A stretch of DNA of 64,000 nucleotides from Zhengitettix transpicula (taxonomy: Eukaryota; Arthropoda; Insecta; Orthoptera; Tetrigidae), in contig CM073591.1 in the NCBI GenBank assembly GCA_037074705.1, forward strand, positions 3,278,087 to 3,342,086. The letters run 5' to 3'. Every line of letters starts with the position of its first letter. Within the stretch, counting starts at the first letter, position 1. The position numbers were made by a program, and so were the translations under genes. Shown in pieces: positions 43,201-54,689 of the stretch. The notes beneath the pieces are model-generated. The model saw only the letters and a program-made list of their open reading frames with translations. It was not told where the DNA came from and did not search any database.

Positions 43201-45650
43201 ACGTTCGCGGACACTGGCAAGGAATCCACGCAGACTTTCACCTCAAAATATCACACTTGATATTGCGGGTTTCTTAAGGCACAAGTTATTCTGCAATTAG
43301 TTCGCACTAAACCTGATCCTTACATCTCAAATCTTCACATAAAAACATGAACATAATTAATTTTTAACAAGTATTAATAACTTGAAATTAAATCGTCCGC
43401 TTTCGTTTAGTCATTAAAACAAATTAATTCCGATTTACGTAATTTTTGTTCTAAAGTCTTCGTATTCAAAATGAACAAAGTTCTTGGTCATTGTGACGGA
43501 ACCTGCGTGTTCGGTGGCAATGTTAAAGAAAATGATTTTACATTATTAAAAGGTAAATCCGTATTAAATTATTAATTATCCTTGAATCAAATAAATGAAG
43601 ATGTCTGTTTCACTGATTGGCCTCTGCGTTGCTTCTGGACGACGTTCCTCTTGCCTTATTTGCTGCTGCTGGACTCTGGGAATATTGTGAGAAGGAAGGC
43701 TCTGTCAACTACGGTCACGACAACGATCTTCATCATCACCTTAGCTCAACTGTTAGCAACCTGTCACTTGTTTAGGTCCTTGAAATGAAAAATATACGCC
43801 TGTTTTGACAACAGAAGTGATGACGCTCCTTTGTCAGGGGCTTAGAGCGACACAATGGCACAACTCAAACTGCTGGCGTGTTTTCAGTTCCTTGGACCTC
43901 CAGTTTGGTCTGCATGAGAAAAGCATAAACAAATATGCTTGATCCTTCTCAGGTGGTATATAATTACAAACTTATTAATCCCCTTTCCTTAGGCAGTTTC
44001 CTGCTTTAAATAAACTGTTTTAACTTCCTGTTATGAGATGAATTAATACATAAATAACGTGGTGAATCCGTCAAACAATTTAACAATTCACACACAAAGC
44101 CATTCAGAAATTACAAAATCACGACGTTTCGTTCATGTTTTGGATCATCATCAGGTGTACAACTATATTAATTTCAGCATTTTGCCAATCTAAGATCTAC
44201 TTAGATGAAAGAGTTTCAACACGACTGACTTTCTCATTGTTTTCATGTTCATTAATTCGCGTTTTTCAAGAACATTTCGATTGGCCAATAAAACACGCAT
44301 TGAGTCTAAATAATTAATTTCAAGACTTAAAATATGTTAATCTAAAAGGTTAGTTATTTATTTAATATTTTCGTCACAGTTTAAATTGCTAGAAGATTTA
44401 AAATAACCTCTGCATCATAATTAAGGAACATGTCAATAAGTCGTAGGTCCATTAGAAAAGTCATGTCATCATCATTAGGGTTTTTAACCGCAGAATTATT
44501 AATTTCGTACTTAATTTTAACAAATAGAATTTGAATTTACTTGAAGGATCTTAAGAAGGCCGTCTTCATGGTTCCACTGGTAAGGCTGTCGCATCTACTA
44601 GACTGTTTTTTTTTAAAAAAGAAAGAAAATGGGGGACTTTGTGAATACGTGGAACGATTATTGCAGAAAACAATGACCAAAACACAGATAAACCTAAGTG
44701 AGGGATCAGGTCCAATTTTAAAAGTAAAGTTGAATGTAAGATGAAGAAATATTAAGTGAATCATTGAAGTGAGTTTTGGACATGTTGCAATACCTTCAGA
44801 GTTTAACATTCAACTAGGATATTCCACATTCCTCGTTACTATTTCAAAGGAAATGAACTGATTTGATGATAGAACGAATAATTCAATGAAGAGTGAAAAT
44901 TTATTTCAAATCTACCGTCCAAAAATTCAAATATCTTGCGGACGTACGAATAGTAGGCAAAACTTGTAATTTACCCCGGTTTACTTTATGCGTATCTTCA
45001 ATATGAGAAACTCTTTCATGAAGAAGGCAAAGTCTAGGCACTCCGTACGAGTGCAGCGTGAGGAAGGACGAGACTTGAACCATCCATTCACAATGTGTTT
45101 AATAAATCTCCTGTGCTTTCAATCAGATTAATCGCAGAAAAATTAACGTTTGTAGTCATTTGCAGTAAATAGTTTTCCTGTTTCTGTATTCGTCATTGGC
45201 AACCGGGACTCACATCGAATCCAGAGCAGTTCTTCAGCAGAGAAGATACAAAGAGACACGTTCTCGCGTCTCAGCATCTGCGATCTTCCCTACCAACCGC
45301 TCCCCCTATAGTAACAACCATCTACGCTCGGTATCATACAAGAGTAAACATTAGATGAAGAGAACCAGAGATATTCCTTTAGCCTAGGAAGGACGAAATT
45401 ACTTCTGTTACGTTAAACTCGTAACAACGCGGTTCCTTAAAAGAGTTTGAAATACTCCTCGTACCTTAAGAAAGTAAAATATCCCCGTCACTTGGACTGT
45501 GTTTCCTCTGCCGCTGGGCGTTTCCCGATCCAGTGTTTGTGTTGTGTCGTAAGTAAACCATAGTTTGGCTGCACGTGACGACTAAGAACATTGCTTCCTC
45601 CTTCCACCCTCACTCCGAAGGTTTCTTGAATGTCATAAATAAACTCAGCG
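40260..45650. other. AT-rich DNA, no gene recognised
   Basis: Over 5 kb without a domain. A (CA)n microsatellite is at 40838-40859. ORFs such as 42361-42615 are hydrophobic only because of T-richness. A GC-richer patch at 45190-45330 is not recognised. Confidence 0.5.
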
Positions 45651-45924
45651 ACTTCCACGAATTATATTTATATTGCCGGGTGATGATACATCCTTAATCC
45701 CCGATATGAGTGCAAAGCCGCTTACTTCTGTCTCACGTAACGCACCTCGACCCCTACCCCTAAATGTGCATCACCTCCCATGTCTCAAACGGTTGCACTC
45801 ATTGACCCCGAAAAATGGGCTTCTGACGAATATATCGGTCATTTTAACATGTTTGAAACTTTCCACCCCTGTTCAGCCCCGCCCCTGGGGGCTAAACTGC
45901 AACTTGAATGTCATAATTAAACTC

Positions 45925-46615
45925 AGTGCCATCCGTAAGCACGGATACGACTCCAATCTCGGTTGTATTCCCTTTATTTTCTTTTAATGTCACTCCACCC
46001 CCACCCCTAAGGTGCTCCCTTCACATGCAGAAAGGGGTTCAAATTATACACGAAAAATATCTGTACAAATACTATCAATCTCTTTGATACCAAAAAATAT
46101 TTATCCGATGCAAAAATCGGTCATTTGAGCACGTATGAAAATTTCCACCCTCATCCCTCGGGGCGGTAGACGTGTTTGTTTCCTCATTTCAAGGAACATG
46201 TGTACGAAATTCAATTAAATTTTCTCCGCAGGTGTAGATTTGTATAAGGACAATTTTATTTATTAGACGAAGATGGCAAAGATACGTATGCTCCTCATAA
46301 ATTTCTGCACCCACCATAGGAGAAAATTTGATGAAAATTTGTACACGTGTTCCTTTAGAACCGGAAACAAACACTGTGGGGGTAAGACACGGCTACCTCT
46401 TACAGGGGCGGGGGTGAAAATTTTCAAACATTTGCGTCAAATGTATTTCTTCGGGGGCATTGAGATTGAAAGTGTTTCTCCCCACGTTATTTGTGTATAA
46501 TTTCAACCCCTTTTGTCGTTGTACGGGTGAAGTTATGAAGCGTTACTTAAAAATAATAAGGAAACAACCGTGATTGGAGTCGAATCGGGTGTTATCCATA
46601 TGACAACCCGGGCAC
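45925..46615. repeat. long foldback (inverted repeat) element
   Basis: The sequence is roughly self-complementary about a centre near 46272. Left-arm blocks GTGTTTGTTTCC and CATGTGTACGAAATTC (46167-46215) pair with GTACACGTGTTCC and GGAAACAAACAC (46340-46375). GAAAATTTCCACCC (46137-46151) pairs with GGGGGTGAAAATTTTC (46410-46425). GGTTCAAATTATACACG (46037) pairs with TGTATAATTTCAACCCC (46493). GACTCCAATCTCGGTTG (45949) pairs with CAACCGTGATTGGAGTC (46566). Arms are about 320 bp and diverged, with a short spacer. Confidence 0.75.
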
Positions 46616-46619
46616 CCAG

Positions 46620-48140
46620 CTACTTTGTTATAGATTATGAAAGCGTTTATGTTTAGTTGATGTGGAGGCTTTCTGACAGTTCGCGGGGAGACATTCTGGC
46701 AAAGACATTGTGGGAAGTTAAAAGAATTTCAAAACAATGCGTATGTGAATATACGTGTTATGTCGCGCTCGCATAACAAAGATGAGTATTTTTTAACATA
46801 TATAAATATTAATAATTCTAATCTTCACATTTTCTGCAAACCAACTACTTTTGCTTGTCTACTGTAGAGAATATATGGAGCGAAGCAAACCAACAGTTCA
46901 TTAGTGACCAAGTTTATTTGGCTACGTTTCACTTTCGAGCTCTGAGCATTGTCAGGGATGGGCTCTTTTGATTGATCGCTTATATGCAGGCAGTTGAAAT
47001 CCGTAAGAAGCCAGCTAATGTCAGCAGAGATCTGGATACGACCTGCGGCGTCTGTGCATGAGAAATGAAGGACGCTTATCTGCGCCAAGGAGCGGAGAGC
47101 GACATCGTGTCTTCAGTCTTGGCCCATGCTCGGAGCTCACGCGCGAAACGTAGACAACGTGAGGAAACAGCCAGATGGTCACTAATGAAGAAGTCTAATC
47201 AGTTACCTCGTATTTGCACTGTTGCGGTCTACTGGTAATTGTTTTGTGTCTTCGTAGGCGTCTGAATCTTTGTGCTGGGGCGATGCCCCGATGTCGAGCA
47301 GCGACAACCTCGTGCATTGCCAGCCCGTCTGTCCACCCGTATGTAAATATCATCTCTTTAGCTTCTTCTTCTCTGTTGATCTTCACCGCTGTTGCCGTAA
47401 ACGAATGTCGTACACGAGGTCATGCTGCGTGGCACTCGTGAAAATTAATGTATGGGTCGCTGTAAATATACATTAAGGTAGACTAAGAGAAAAAAACAAA
47501 TTTAAATTTTAAAATTCATTTATTTCAATTACTGAAGTATTACCTTATTAAGCTGCGATTTTGGAGCACGCAGCATAGACGTACTTAGGATTTTTATTTT
47601 AATGTATTGGGGTTACAGTTACCCTGTTATCTTCCCAGAAGAGTTTAGTATTTAATTTAATCTACTTAATAACATACTTTTAAATGTTTGTTTCATCTAC
47701 ACGTCCGTAAAACTTGGCATGTCCAAGCGTGGACAATAAAAGCGTACGCTATGAGATATATAACAGAATTGAGACAATCAAATTGTTCATAGATAAAATG
47801 AAATGTAAGTAAAGTACACCGTCGTTGGTTTATGTGACCGTATGTACATTGCAGCTAACGTAAACTTTGAACTGTGCTGAATTATGCGTGCGGCGTCAGC
47901 CGGAGTAGGCTACGAACTTCTCTGTGTCAGAGACGTACATAGTATATGGATTAATATTAATGTGGAGCGATAGCTTTCCTTGTCTGAGAGGAACTTTTCT
48001 GTCCACCTTGAAGTCGACGACCGCCAGCAACAGAACGCAGCGAGTGTGGCGTTGCAAGGACGGCTACGCGCTCACGCTTACCTGAAGGACTGCCGACGCG
48101 TCGCGGCCCCCGAGCCAGCCCAGCGCAGGCCCTCTCGCGT
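46620..48140. other. no gene recognised
   Basis: AT-rich with a GC-richer patch at 47090-47420 that has short overlapping ORFs on both strands and no domain. Confidence 0.4.
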
Positions 48141-48151
48141 TGATGTGGCAG

Positions 48152-48341
48152 GCCCTCGGCTACCGCTACGCCCGCCACGGCAGGCTGGTGACGCAGCTGC
48201 GCAACGGCGAAGACTACGTCGTGAGGATCTTGTGGCACGAGAGGGTCGACAGCCACAGCAACGCGGACTACTACGGCTACAGACGCTGCGACGTGCAGCT
48301 GAGGCACGATGGACCACTCACCAGGATCTCCTTCTCCTTAC
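48152..48341 (+). CDS. candidate host-gene exon, hypothetical
   Basis: A 190-base open segment with marked G/C preference at third codon positions, unlike anything nearby. It reads ALGYRYARHGRLVTQLRNGE, then DYVVRILWHERVDSHSNADY, then YGYRRCDVQLRHDGPLTRIS. It is bounded by an acceptor-like GTGGCAG (ends 48151) and a donor GTGAGC (48342). An ATG at 48143 could also be a start. The end phase is 1. I do not recognise the protein; residues suggest a soluble or extracellular domain rather than a transposon. The minus-strand ORFs here are shadows caused by high GC. The phase matches the exon candidate at 54447. Confidence 0.5.
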
Positions 48342-48734
48342 GTGAGCAACAGTTCCTGGCTTCCATAAAATTACTTCCCTTGCAATACACGAATAATAGT
48401 TTTGCAACTGTGAGCCATATGTATTTACTTAATCTACAAATGACCAGTTAGACCGCTGGTAGATCCATGAAGTTTCAGTTAAATTACAAATTAAATTACT
48501 TTACTTTACTTTATAACGGAGCTCGATCACTTCACTACACTACGCTGTATTCACTACAGTGTTCACATAAATTTTCTTTCTGGTAGTAAACTTTCTCCGA
48601 AAACTCTTGCCGGTAAATAGTTTCAGTTATTTATTCCTCCTTGTGTAGCCTGCACGCAGACCGTCGTCAACACCCGTCGCTTCTAGCTATGGATCAAGAT
48701 GTCCGCAGTCGTCAGGTGCTGCTGCACAACTTCG

Positions 48735-49730
48735 TATGTTCCCCGATTTTAATATATTTTCATCTTTAATCCCCGTCGGCTGTGTTGAGTTCTTAAATAG
48801 CCTCATTAAGTAAGGAATAATTACCTCCTCCCCAAGTTTAATTATTTCCGTGGAGATTTCATCTGCACCACGCGATTTCTTGTTTTTTAATTTTCGAATT
48901 CTCCTCAGTATTGCCTTAGCCGTTTTGTGGCAGGTTTACCGTTAGTTTTGTTAGACGCAGAAAGGAAATACTCGTTTAATGTATTTGCCTTTTCCTTGTC
49001 TGAAGTTCCTCCTGCGCCTGCGGTTACAGTTGTATCTCTCTTTCCCTTAGCGAGTAATTTTGATATTTGTAGGTAGTCAGCGGGAGTTTGCTCGACAACT
49101 TCTCTCTTTACTTGTTTCATGGTTTGGGGTCGTTATTGCACTTTAGTTGTTTCCGTGGTACAAACTAATTTCTGTCTCCCAAGACGATACGATTAAAATT
49201 TATCCAGATTTCATTAATATTTTCCCCGTTATTTATAAAGTCTCCGAGTTTCTCCCATAAGAACGTCCGCAATCCTAATTTATTCGTTTTGTGGTCGCTA
49301 ATTGGTGGCAGTAGCTCACAGTCTTCGGCCGGCCTCAACAGGTGGAGAATGTTGTCCACGACCTGCTCACTCTAGACAACTTATTGCGGGATTTCCCAAG
49401 TTGTCCTTCCCAGTTGCATTTCCACTTAGCACTGTCTTTTCCGGTTCTGTTTCTAGAACTGATGATTCCTTCCTTCTCGTCTGACCAAACTGTAGTACGC
49501 TTAAATGAAACTATTAAACAATAAAAACGCCCCCTCCTCGTGATCCCCAACGTGTCTCAATATTTTTCATCTGTTCTACAACCTTCGTCATAATTCGTAT
49601 GTAGCCACGGTTCTGTTGCAATCACGACATCTGAATCGCGTACGTTAAGTAGATTCCACAGTTCCTCAACTGTACCTGCAAAACGCGTAAAGAGATTTTC
49701 CCCACACTTGCCTGTCGACTCTCTTCATTA
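48735..49730 (-). pseudogene. CR1/L2-type LINE ORF2 fragment (endonuclease end and RT start)
   Basis: The minus strand from about 49690 reads NLLNVRDSDVVIATEPWLHT (endonuclease region with the catalytic-type E in ATEPWL), then, after frame changes, PPISDHKTNK (SDH motif), NGENINEIWINFNRIVLGDR (post-endonuclease linker), SDKEKANTLNEYFLSAS and finally RIRKLKNKKSRGADEISTEI, the KSxGxDxI start of the RT. The catalytic RT is missing. The linker motifs DKExAxxLNxYF fit CR1/L2/Jockey-superfamily LINEs. Multiple frameshifts are present. Confidence 0.8.
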
Positions 49731-50168
49731 CCGTCGCCGACGCAAGTCTCGCAGACCGTCGCGTCCTCTGCAGACCGTAGTTGAGCTGTCGGAGGCAACG
49801 TGAGTCCTCATCCTGTAAACTTCCCACCTCCACCTTTCCTTTTCACGTGCAGACGGCCTCAGTTCTTAAATCACCGTTGTATAAGCACGTGTTGCGTTAG
49901 TTTTCCTCGACGCACCTTCTTTAACTCAATGCAGATTATATTCAGAAATAAACTTTTGTTCAAATACTAAAACGTGTGTTGGTGATGAGCGCCACAACTG
50001 GTAATACCATGACTTCATCAGTGTCTATGTAAATATCAACAAAATACTGCGTCCATATTTTGCGTATTGTTGATTGAGTAAATTAAAATCATAAGTACGA
50101 AATATTTAACTTTTAATTATCCATAGCAAATATGCAGGTCTGGCAGCTGATTTCCAGATTGTGAAAGG

Positions 50169-50351
50169 TCAATATCTGATCTGGATTTGCAATTTATTGA
50201 CCAGTTTCGACAGTGCCATGAGCGGAACAGCAGTTTCTGGTCTGCAAAGCTGCTGGTGGACTCCGGAGACTGGCTGCGGTGGATGTACAGCGGGCCCATA
50301 CGAGGCGAGTAGCAAAACACTCACTAACATTTGAAAAGTAAATAACTTCAT
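50169..50351 (-). CDS. possible small secreted peptide, or signal-peptide exon
   Basis: From ATG 50351 a 60-residue frame starts MKLFTFQMLVSVLLLASYGP, with a basic n-region, a hydrophobic core of about 13 residues and a small-residue cleavage region (SYGPA). It then continues polar, with one Cys. No dibasic processing site is seen in the remaining 40 residues. The opposite strand (50214-50312) also looks exon-like, with an acceptor before CHERNSSFWSAKLLVDSGDW, so only one of the two strands can be right, or neither. T-rich DNA easily gives hydrophobic ORFs by chance. Confidence 0.25.
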   Translation of the reverse strand: MKLFTFQMLVSVLLLASYGPAVHPPQPVSGVHQQLCRPETAVPLMALSKLVNKLQIQIRY

Positions 50352-50435
50352 AAAATCTCGTCTACAATTACAGTGAAAGAAAAATAAATGCGTGGACGTG
50401 TTGAGGCGATTCCTGAGATGAGCAGCGACCTGCAC

Positions 50436-50530
50436 GAAGGACGGACCCGATCCCTTCCTATCCTATTAAAGGGAGTTTTCATCAAGTGGATTAGCCTCGC
50501 GTAGCCTGGTACTCTAAAATAAAAAATTCT
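50436..50530 (+). mobile_element. 3' fragment of retroposon family A
   Basis: GATCCCTTCCTATCCTATTAAAGG and the block ending GCGTAGCCTGGTACTCTAAAATAAAA (about 50450-50525) match the tail of the 21.2-21.8 kb copy. It is in inverted orientation to the adjacent fragment at 50.62 kb. Confidence 0.65.
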
Positions 50531-50614
50531 TTTCCGTTATCGTTGTTATAAATTTTGTGTTTCGTTTGTATAAAAGTGTTTACTATAACACTTGGCGACA
50601 ATGAGACACATCCT

Positions 50615-50822
50615 AGAAAACCTGCATGAAGTAGGTTCGACATTGGGTTCTTGTCCCACGCCCTTCCGATAGCGGGAGAGGAGTTTGCTGTGGGGACGCA
50701 GCATTCCCTTCTCCGTGCCTCTGCCAGTTTAGGAGGCAACTATTTCCAATAGGAATAGCGGACAACTCTTACCGTATGCCCAAGGTCTGCTACCCCGGAA
50801 CTTGCACCTCTCAAAACAAATA
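50615..50822 (-). mobile_element. central fragment of retroposon family A
   Basis: The reverse complement matches 21395-21590, including CCCACGCCCTTCCGATAGCG, GTTTGCTGTGGGGACGCAGC and CCGTATGCCCAAGGTCTGC. It ends at CTCTCAAAAC. It lies 85 bp from the 3' fragment on the other strand, so the copy was split by an inversion, or two copies inserted here. Confidence 0.75.
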
Positions 50823-51594
50823 GACAATGGATTCGCAAATAATTTAATTATTTGTAACGGATTTAGTCGCGGCAGCCGCCAGATTCCCTAAATCTCGTGT
50901 TTGTGAGTATTTCATATCTTCCTGTACTTTAAACGTAAAAGGATGTGAGATCTGTGGAGGCCGTCGGAAACCGCACCACGAAGTTTCCTCATTAAAATCG
51001 CACTCATGTTGCAAAATATAATGGACTGTGCAGCTTCCAGGTACAGTATGTCTAATATCAGACTCTACTATAAACGTCCTTTTGTAGCCACCAATTATTT
51101 TCTACCTCGACACTTACGGTGTGTCAATTTATCAATTATTTTTTCTATTCCCCAGTATTTAAATTTCACTTGAACCCCTAATACCAGTCAACACCACCAA
51201 CACTAAACCTTTGCGCTTTCCTGAATAACCAATATGGCCTCCGCCTGAACCTAGTTGACTTAAAACTAGCGCAAATCTTCACCTCTGACGTATTTCACTT
51301 CCTACATTTTCCACACTTTATTTATTTATTGTAGGTACTACACAGACTTCAGTTCAGTTACATGGATGCCATCCACTTGTTACAATGACACAATGGAATT
51401 TTAAAATGTGAAGATTTAACACCACAAGTACAAATTCTGGTTTACAATAACGTACACTGACTTTAGGATAATATTTCATCTAACGAATAGAATATGATTC
51501 GGAATAAAATAGAGCATAATATATTTTCTTCTAGTACATTAAATTCAATTCATTCAAATTTAATTATATGTAACTAATGTACACATGTTGCTTA

Positions 51595-51880
51595 AGACCC
51601 GGAAACAACACTGTGGAGATGAGACACGACTATCGTCCTTAGAGGCGATTTTAAAACAAGGAAAAATTTTAACTCATGAAAAAGCGTACGGTTGTAATGT
51701 TGGTGTTTCTCTTGATGTTGTTTGTGAATAATTTTAATCCTTTCGGTATAGATGGGGAGCATCCTAAGGGGTGTGGGTGGAGGGTTATCACATGAAAAAC
51801 AACCGAGATTGGTGACGATAAAGGGATTGTTAGTTACTATGGACGAACAAGCACTGCATGGGTCAAACACACCTGTCACT
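51595..51880 (+). repeat. third arm of the foldback repeat family
   Basis: It resembles the right arm at 46360-46610 in the same order: CCGGAAACAACACTGTGGAG, GAGACACGACTA, a GTGAATAATTTTAATCC block, GGGGTGTGGGTGGAGGG and ACAACCGAGATTGG. It stands alone, without the opposite arm. Confidence 0.6.
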
Positions 51881-51899
51881 TAAAATTCATCCTCTTAGA

Positions 51900-54430
51900 G
51901 ATCCGCGATTATTTTTATTTGTGAGTATCTTAAAGTAATGTTGACTCTCTCGGGAGGTTACGTATTGCAGTAGTGATCGTAGCGGGAGTATTTTTTACAA
52001 TGTCAAGGTATCGGTAGTAATCGTTACTCTTTTTAATATCGCTGGCCACAGAATATTTTCTATCTCTTTGTAATACGGTGAGTTGTCCGCAGTGTGTCTC
52101 AAGGTGCGCGGAATATTTTCGTACACCATATTTGTTAATGTACCGGTTATTTGAACTATGCCTACTTAATGAAGCAGTACATTTGTTGACGTTACTACGC
52201 TATAGCGAGTCTTCACACGCTTGGGATGAAAGCAACGTTCCGTCAGCAGAGGAGTATACATAACTATTCTTGCTTCACAGACAAGCTAGGATATGAAATA
52301 CATTGTAAGTAATTGAAGAGAAATAGATCTAATTGAGGTGGTAATTGGAGCCTTTGCGACGGTCATTGGTTTAAGGTATAAAGTAAGGGCTGGAGTGTGT
52401 TTTTATCTTCATATCTTATCCCGAAGTTCTCGTACCCATAGAGAAATCCCTGGTTCGTGACTTTGAGGATTAATAAAGCATCCTGCCGTCCTGCATGACA
52501 CATTCTTCACTTAGGAGGGACACGTGGTCAGTATTCATGGACGAGGACGCGCTGACCACAGCAGTAAAGGGGAATGTACATGTATTGGTCGCTGCATGTT
52601 TATAAACAATTGCAATCTGTTCCGTTTTTGTGATGCCATGTACATATTGTAATATACACCAAAGTTGATAAAATTAACCTGACGCTTAGAAAAGACGGAT
52701 CTTATGATTTGTACCCGTATGGAATACTGAGTAAACCTGGCAGAATTTGGACTATATATACATTGTGGTGACCACCAGTGTGTATAATGAAAATTTGTTG
52801 AATATTCGTATTGTCGGCGTAATAATTATGTCAGCGTTGCGTAAGAATGTGGAGTGCTGGAGAGTATTGTTGGGTGGAAAGCTTTGACCAGAGTTCAGTC
52901 AGTCGGCGCTAGAAACTGGAACGGAGGAGTTTCCCAGAGTCTGCAACAGCAGCTGCCAGTTGCGGTCATTGCCAGGAGCTGCGACAGTGAAGTTGCGTCT
53001 GCCATTAAAAGTCGACGAAAGCAAAGACAGCTATTAACAGTTTTTGGAAGAGAAGTTGCACGAGTTACATGTCATATATTAAAATAACGTAGTACTGGAT
53101 GTGATTGAACTCGTATTGAAAAGTGGAAATTTGGTTTGTTGCCTGACGTAAGTTTTGGGAAAAGTGAAATCCTTTTTAATTATCAGTCAAGGGAATAAGT
53201 TGTTTTATGAGAGCTGCTCTGATTATTTCCAATGTACAACAGTTTCATTGTAAACCTTGTATACAAATTGCGTACCTTCAGATTTCTTCAGATGTTTCCT
53301 GTGTTAACATATCTCTTGTAAATTTAGTTCATTATTTTGTAACATTTTGTTTCTCTTTAATTCCGTTCTAATTGCGGGTTCCGATGACTGTTAGAGGCCC
53401 GATAAGCTACCCTGAACATTTTAATAAAGCATCTATGTAAAAGTTTTGTACAAAACCCGACGAAATATAAATGTGTAATAAACGTTTTGTATTTAAAATT
53501 TATTTGTTTAAATTATTTCCTTATCGAATCACAATTGGCACCACGCGGAGGTTTTTTCTTGATTATTAAATTGTTTACCACAATATGGTGTGATGCAGTT
53601 TTTTATCCAATGTTACGCCGAGGTCTAATTGTTAATAGTTTCGTTGCCATTGTGTATTTGTACTCGGATGAATGTGATTTACATTGTTTGTGTGTTTAAG
53701 GAAAGTTCATTAATATTGAGCAGGTCCTGCTGAAGACGTGCGCAACCTGCGTTAATTTATTTCTCCGTAACAAGAATGTGTGTTCACTTCTGCATAACTG
53801 TCCGACGACCTTCGTATCCTGCAGCGACGGTCTAACAAGGTTACTTGAAGATATCGTCGCCTTGGCCTCCAGCAAGAGTTCTACGTCATTTATGAGGTCA
53901 GTTACCACAGTTACATATTCATTTCCTAAACCGTGTTGCATAATTGAAAATTCTGTTCTTACGTGCGTAAAGGCAAGTACGTTTCATTCTATTACGACAT
54001 CACTCTCTTATATTTTGTAAGTACGTCAAACACTATTACTTATTAGGGATGACATCGTCGTGTAACTTGTCTGTTTTGAGGTTTCCAGGTCGGGTTGTAA
54101 TTTTTTGAGTCGCTGCCAAAGTCTCGGTAGTGGGACGGAAAACAGTCTTCATGGAATCGTTTTCTATATTTACCTCTTAATTGAATGTCAGGAAACCAAA
54201 TGAAGACTATTTTTTTGACTTGCTAATGGTTGAAAACAATTAAGGATATTATGAAATAAAAGTTCGCCTAAAAAATGACGGCAGTGCCTTTGTCCGTGGA
54301 AACGTCACGCTACAATCGCTGGTTGACGTCTCTTTCAGTGGGCCACGTTTCTGCCGTAGTCGTTTTGTACACTGCCGAGGCAGACGTTCACTACAGCGGC
54401 TGAGGAAAGTTTACATCATATTCGCGACCT
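51900..54430. other. no gene recognised
   Basis: AT-rich with no supported domain. ORFs at 52854-53087 and 53696-53941 have mixed composition, but I see neither splice context nor motif that would support them. Confidence 0.4.
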
Positions 54431-54446
54431 GTTCTCTTGATTGCAG

Positions 54447-54679
54447 ATCCTCAAAGTGTTTGGCGTCAACGGCCTCTGGCAACAACAGCCGCGTCCGTCC
54501 CTTGCAGGGACCACGACTGCGCCATCTTCGACAACGGTTCCACGGCGCTGCTGACGGACGTCGGATCAGACCCCACGACCCCTGCGACGAGCGGAAACAA
54601 CCTCGTAACTCTGTGTCTCTCCTGCTGGTCGCAGTTGCACGACGGCGTCTCAGCAAGCAACAGTGCGAAAAAAACATAG
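54447..54679 (+). CDS. candidate terminal exon of a host gene, hypothetical
   Basis: It follows an acceptor (TTCTCTTGATTGCAG, ends 54446) and ends at TAG 54677-54679. Taken with two leading bases to complete a codon (phase 1), it reads PQSVWRQRPLATTAASVP, then CRDHDCAIFDNGSTALLTDV, then SGNNLVTLCLSCWSQLHDGV. Third positions are C/G-rich through the central part. It contains several Cys. A second acceptor (CCCTTGCAG) lies inside at about 54509. No family recognised. Its phase fits the donor at 48341, giving a possible 6.1-kb intron that holds LINE debris. Confidence 0.45.
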
Positions 54680-54689
54680 GACTTTTATG

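Noticed and set aside
47957..48345. 116-codon minus ORF and 121-codon plus ORF
   Set aside because: They overlap the GC3-rich exon candidate in other frames and are low-complexity (Val/Ala/Arg-rich), as expected of shadows.
48650..48735. Possible small exon between an acceptor (TTGTGTAG) and a GTATGT donor
   Set aside because: The phase does not fit the donor at 48341 without a stop, and LINE sequence begins immediately after it.
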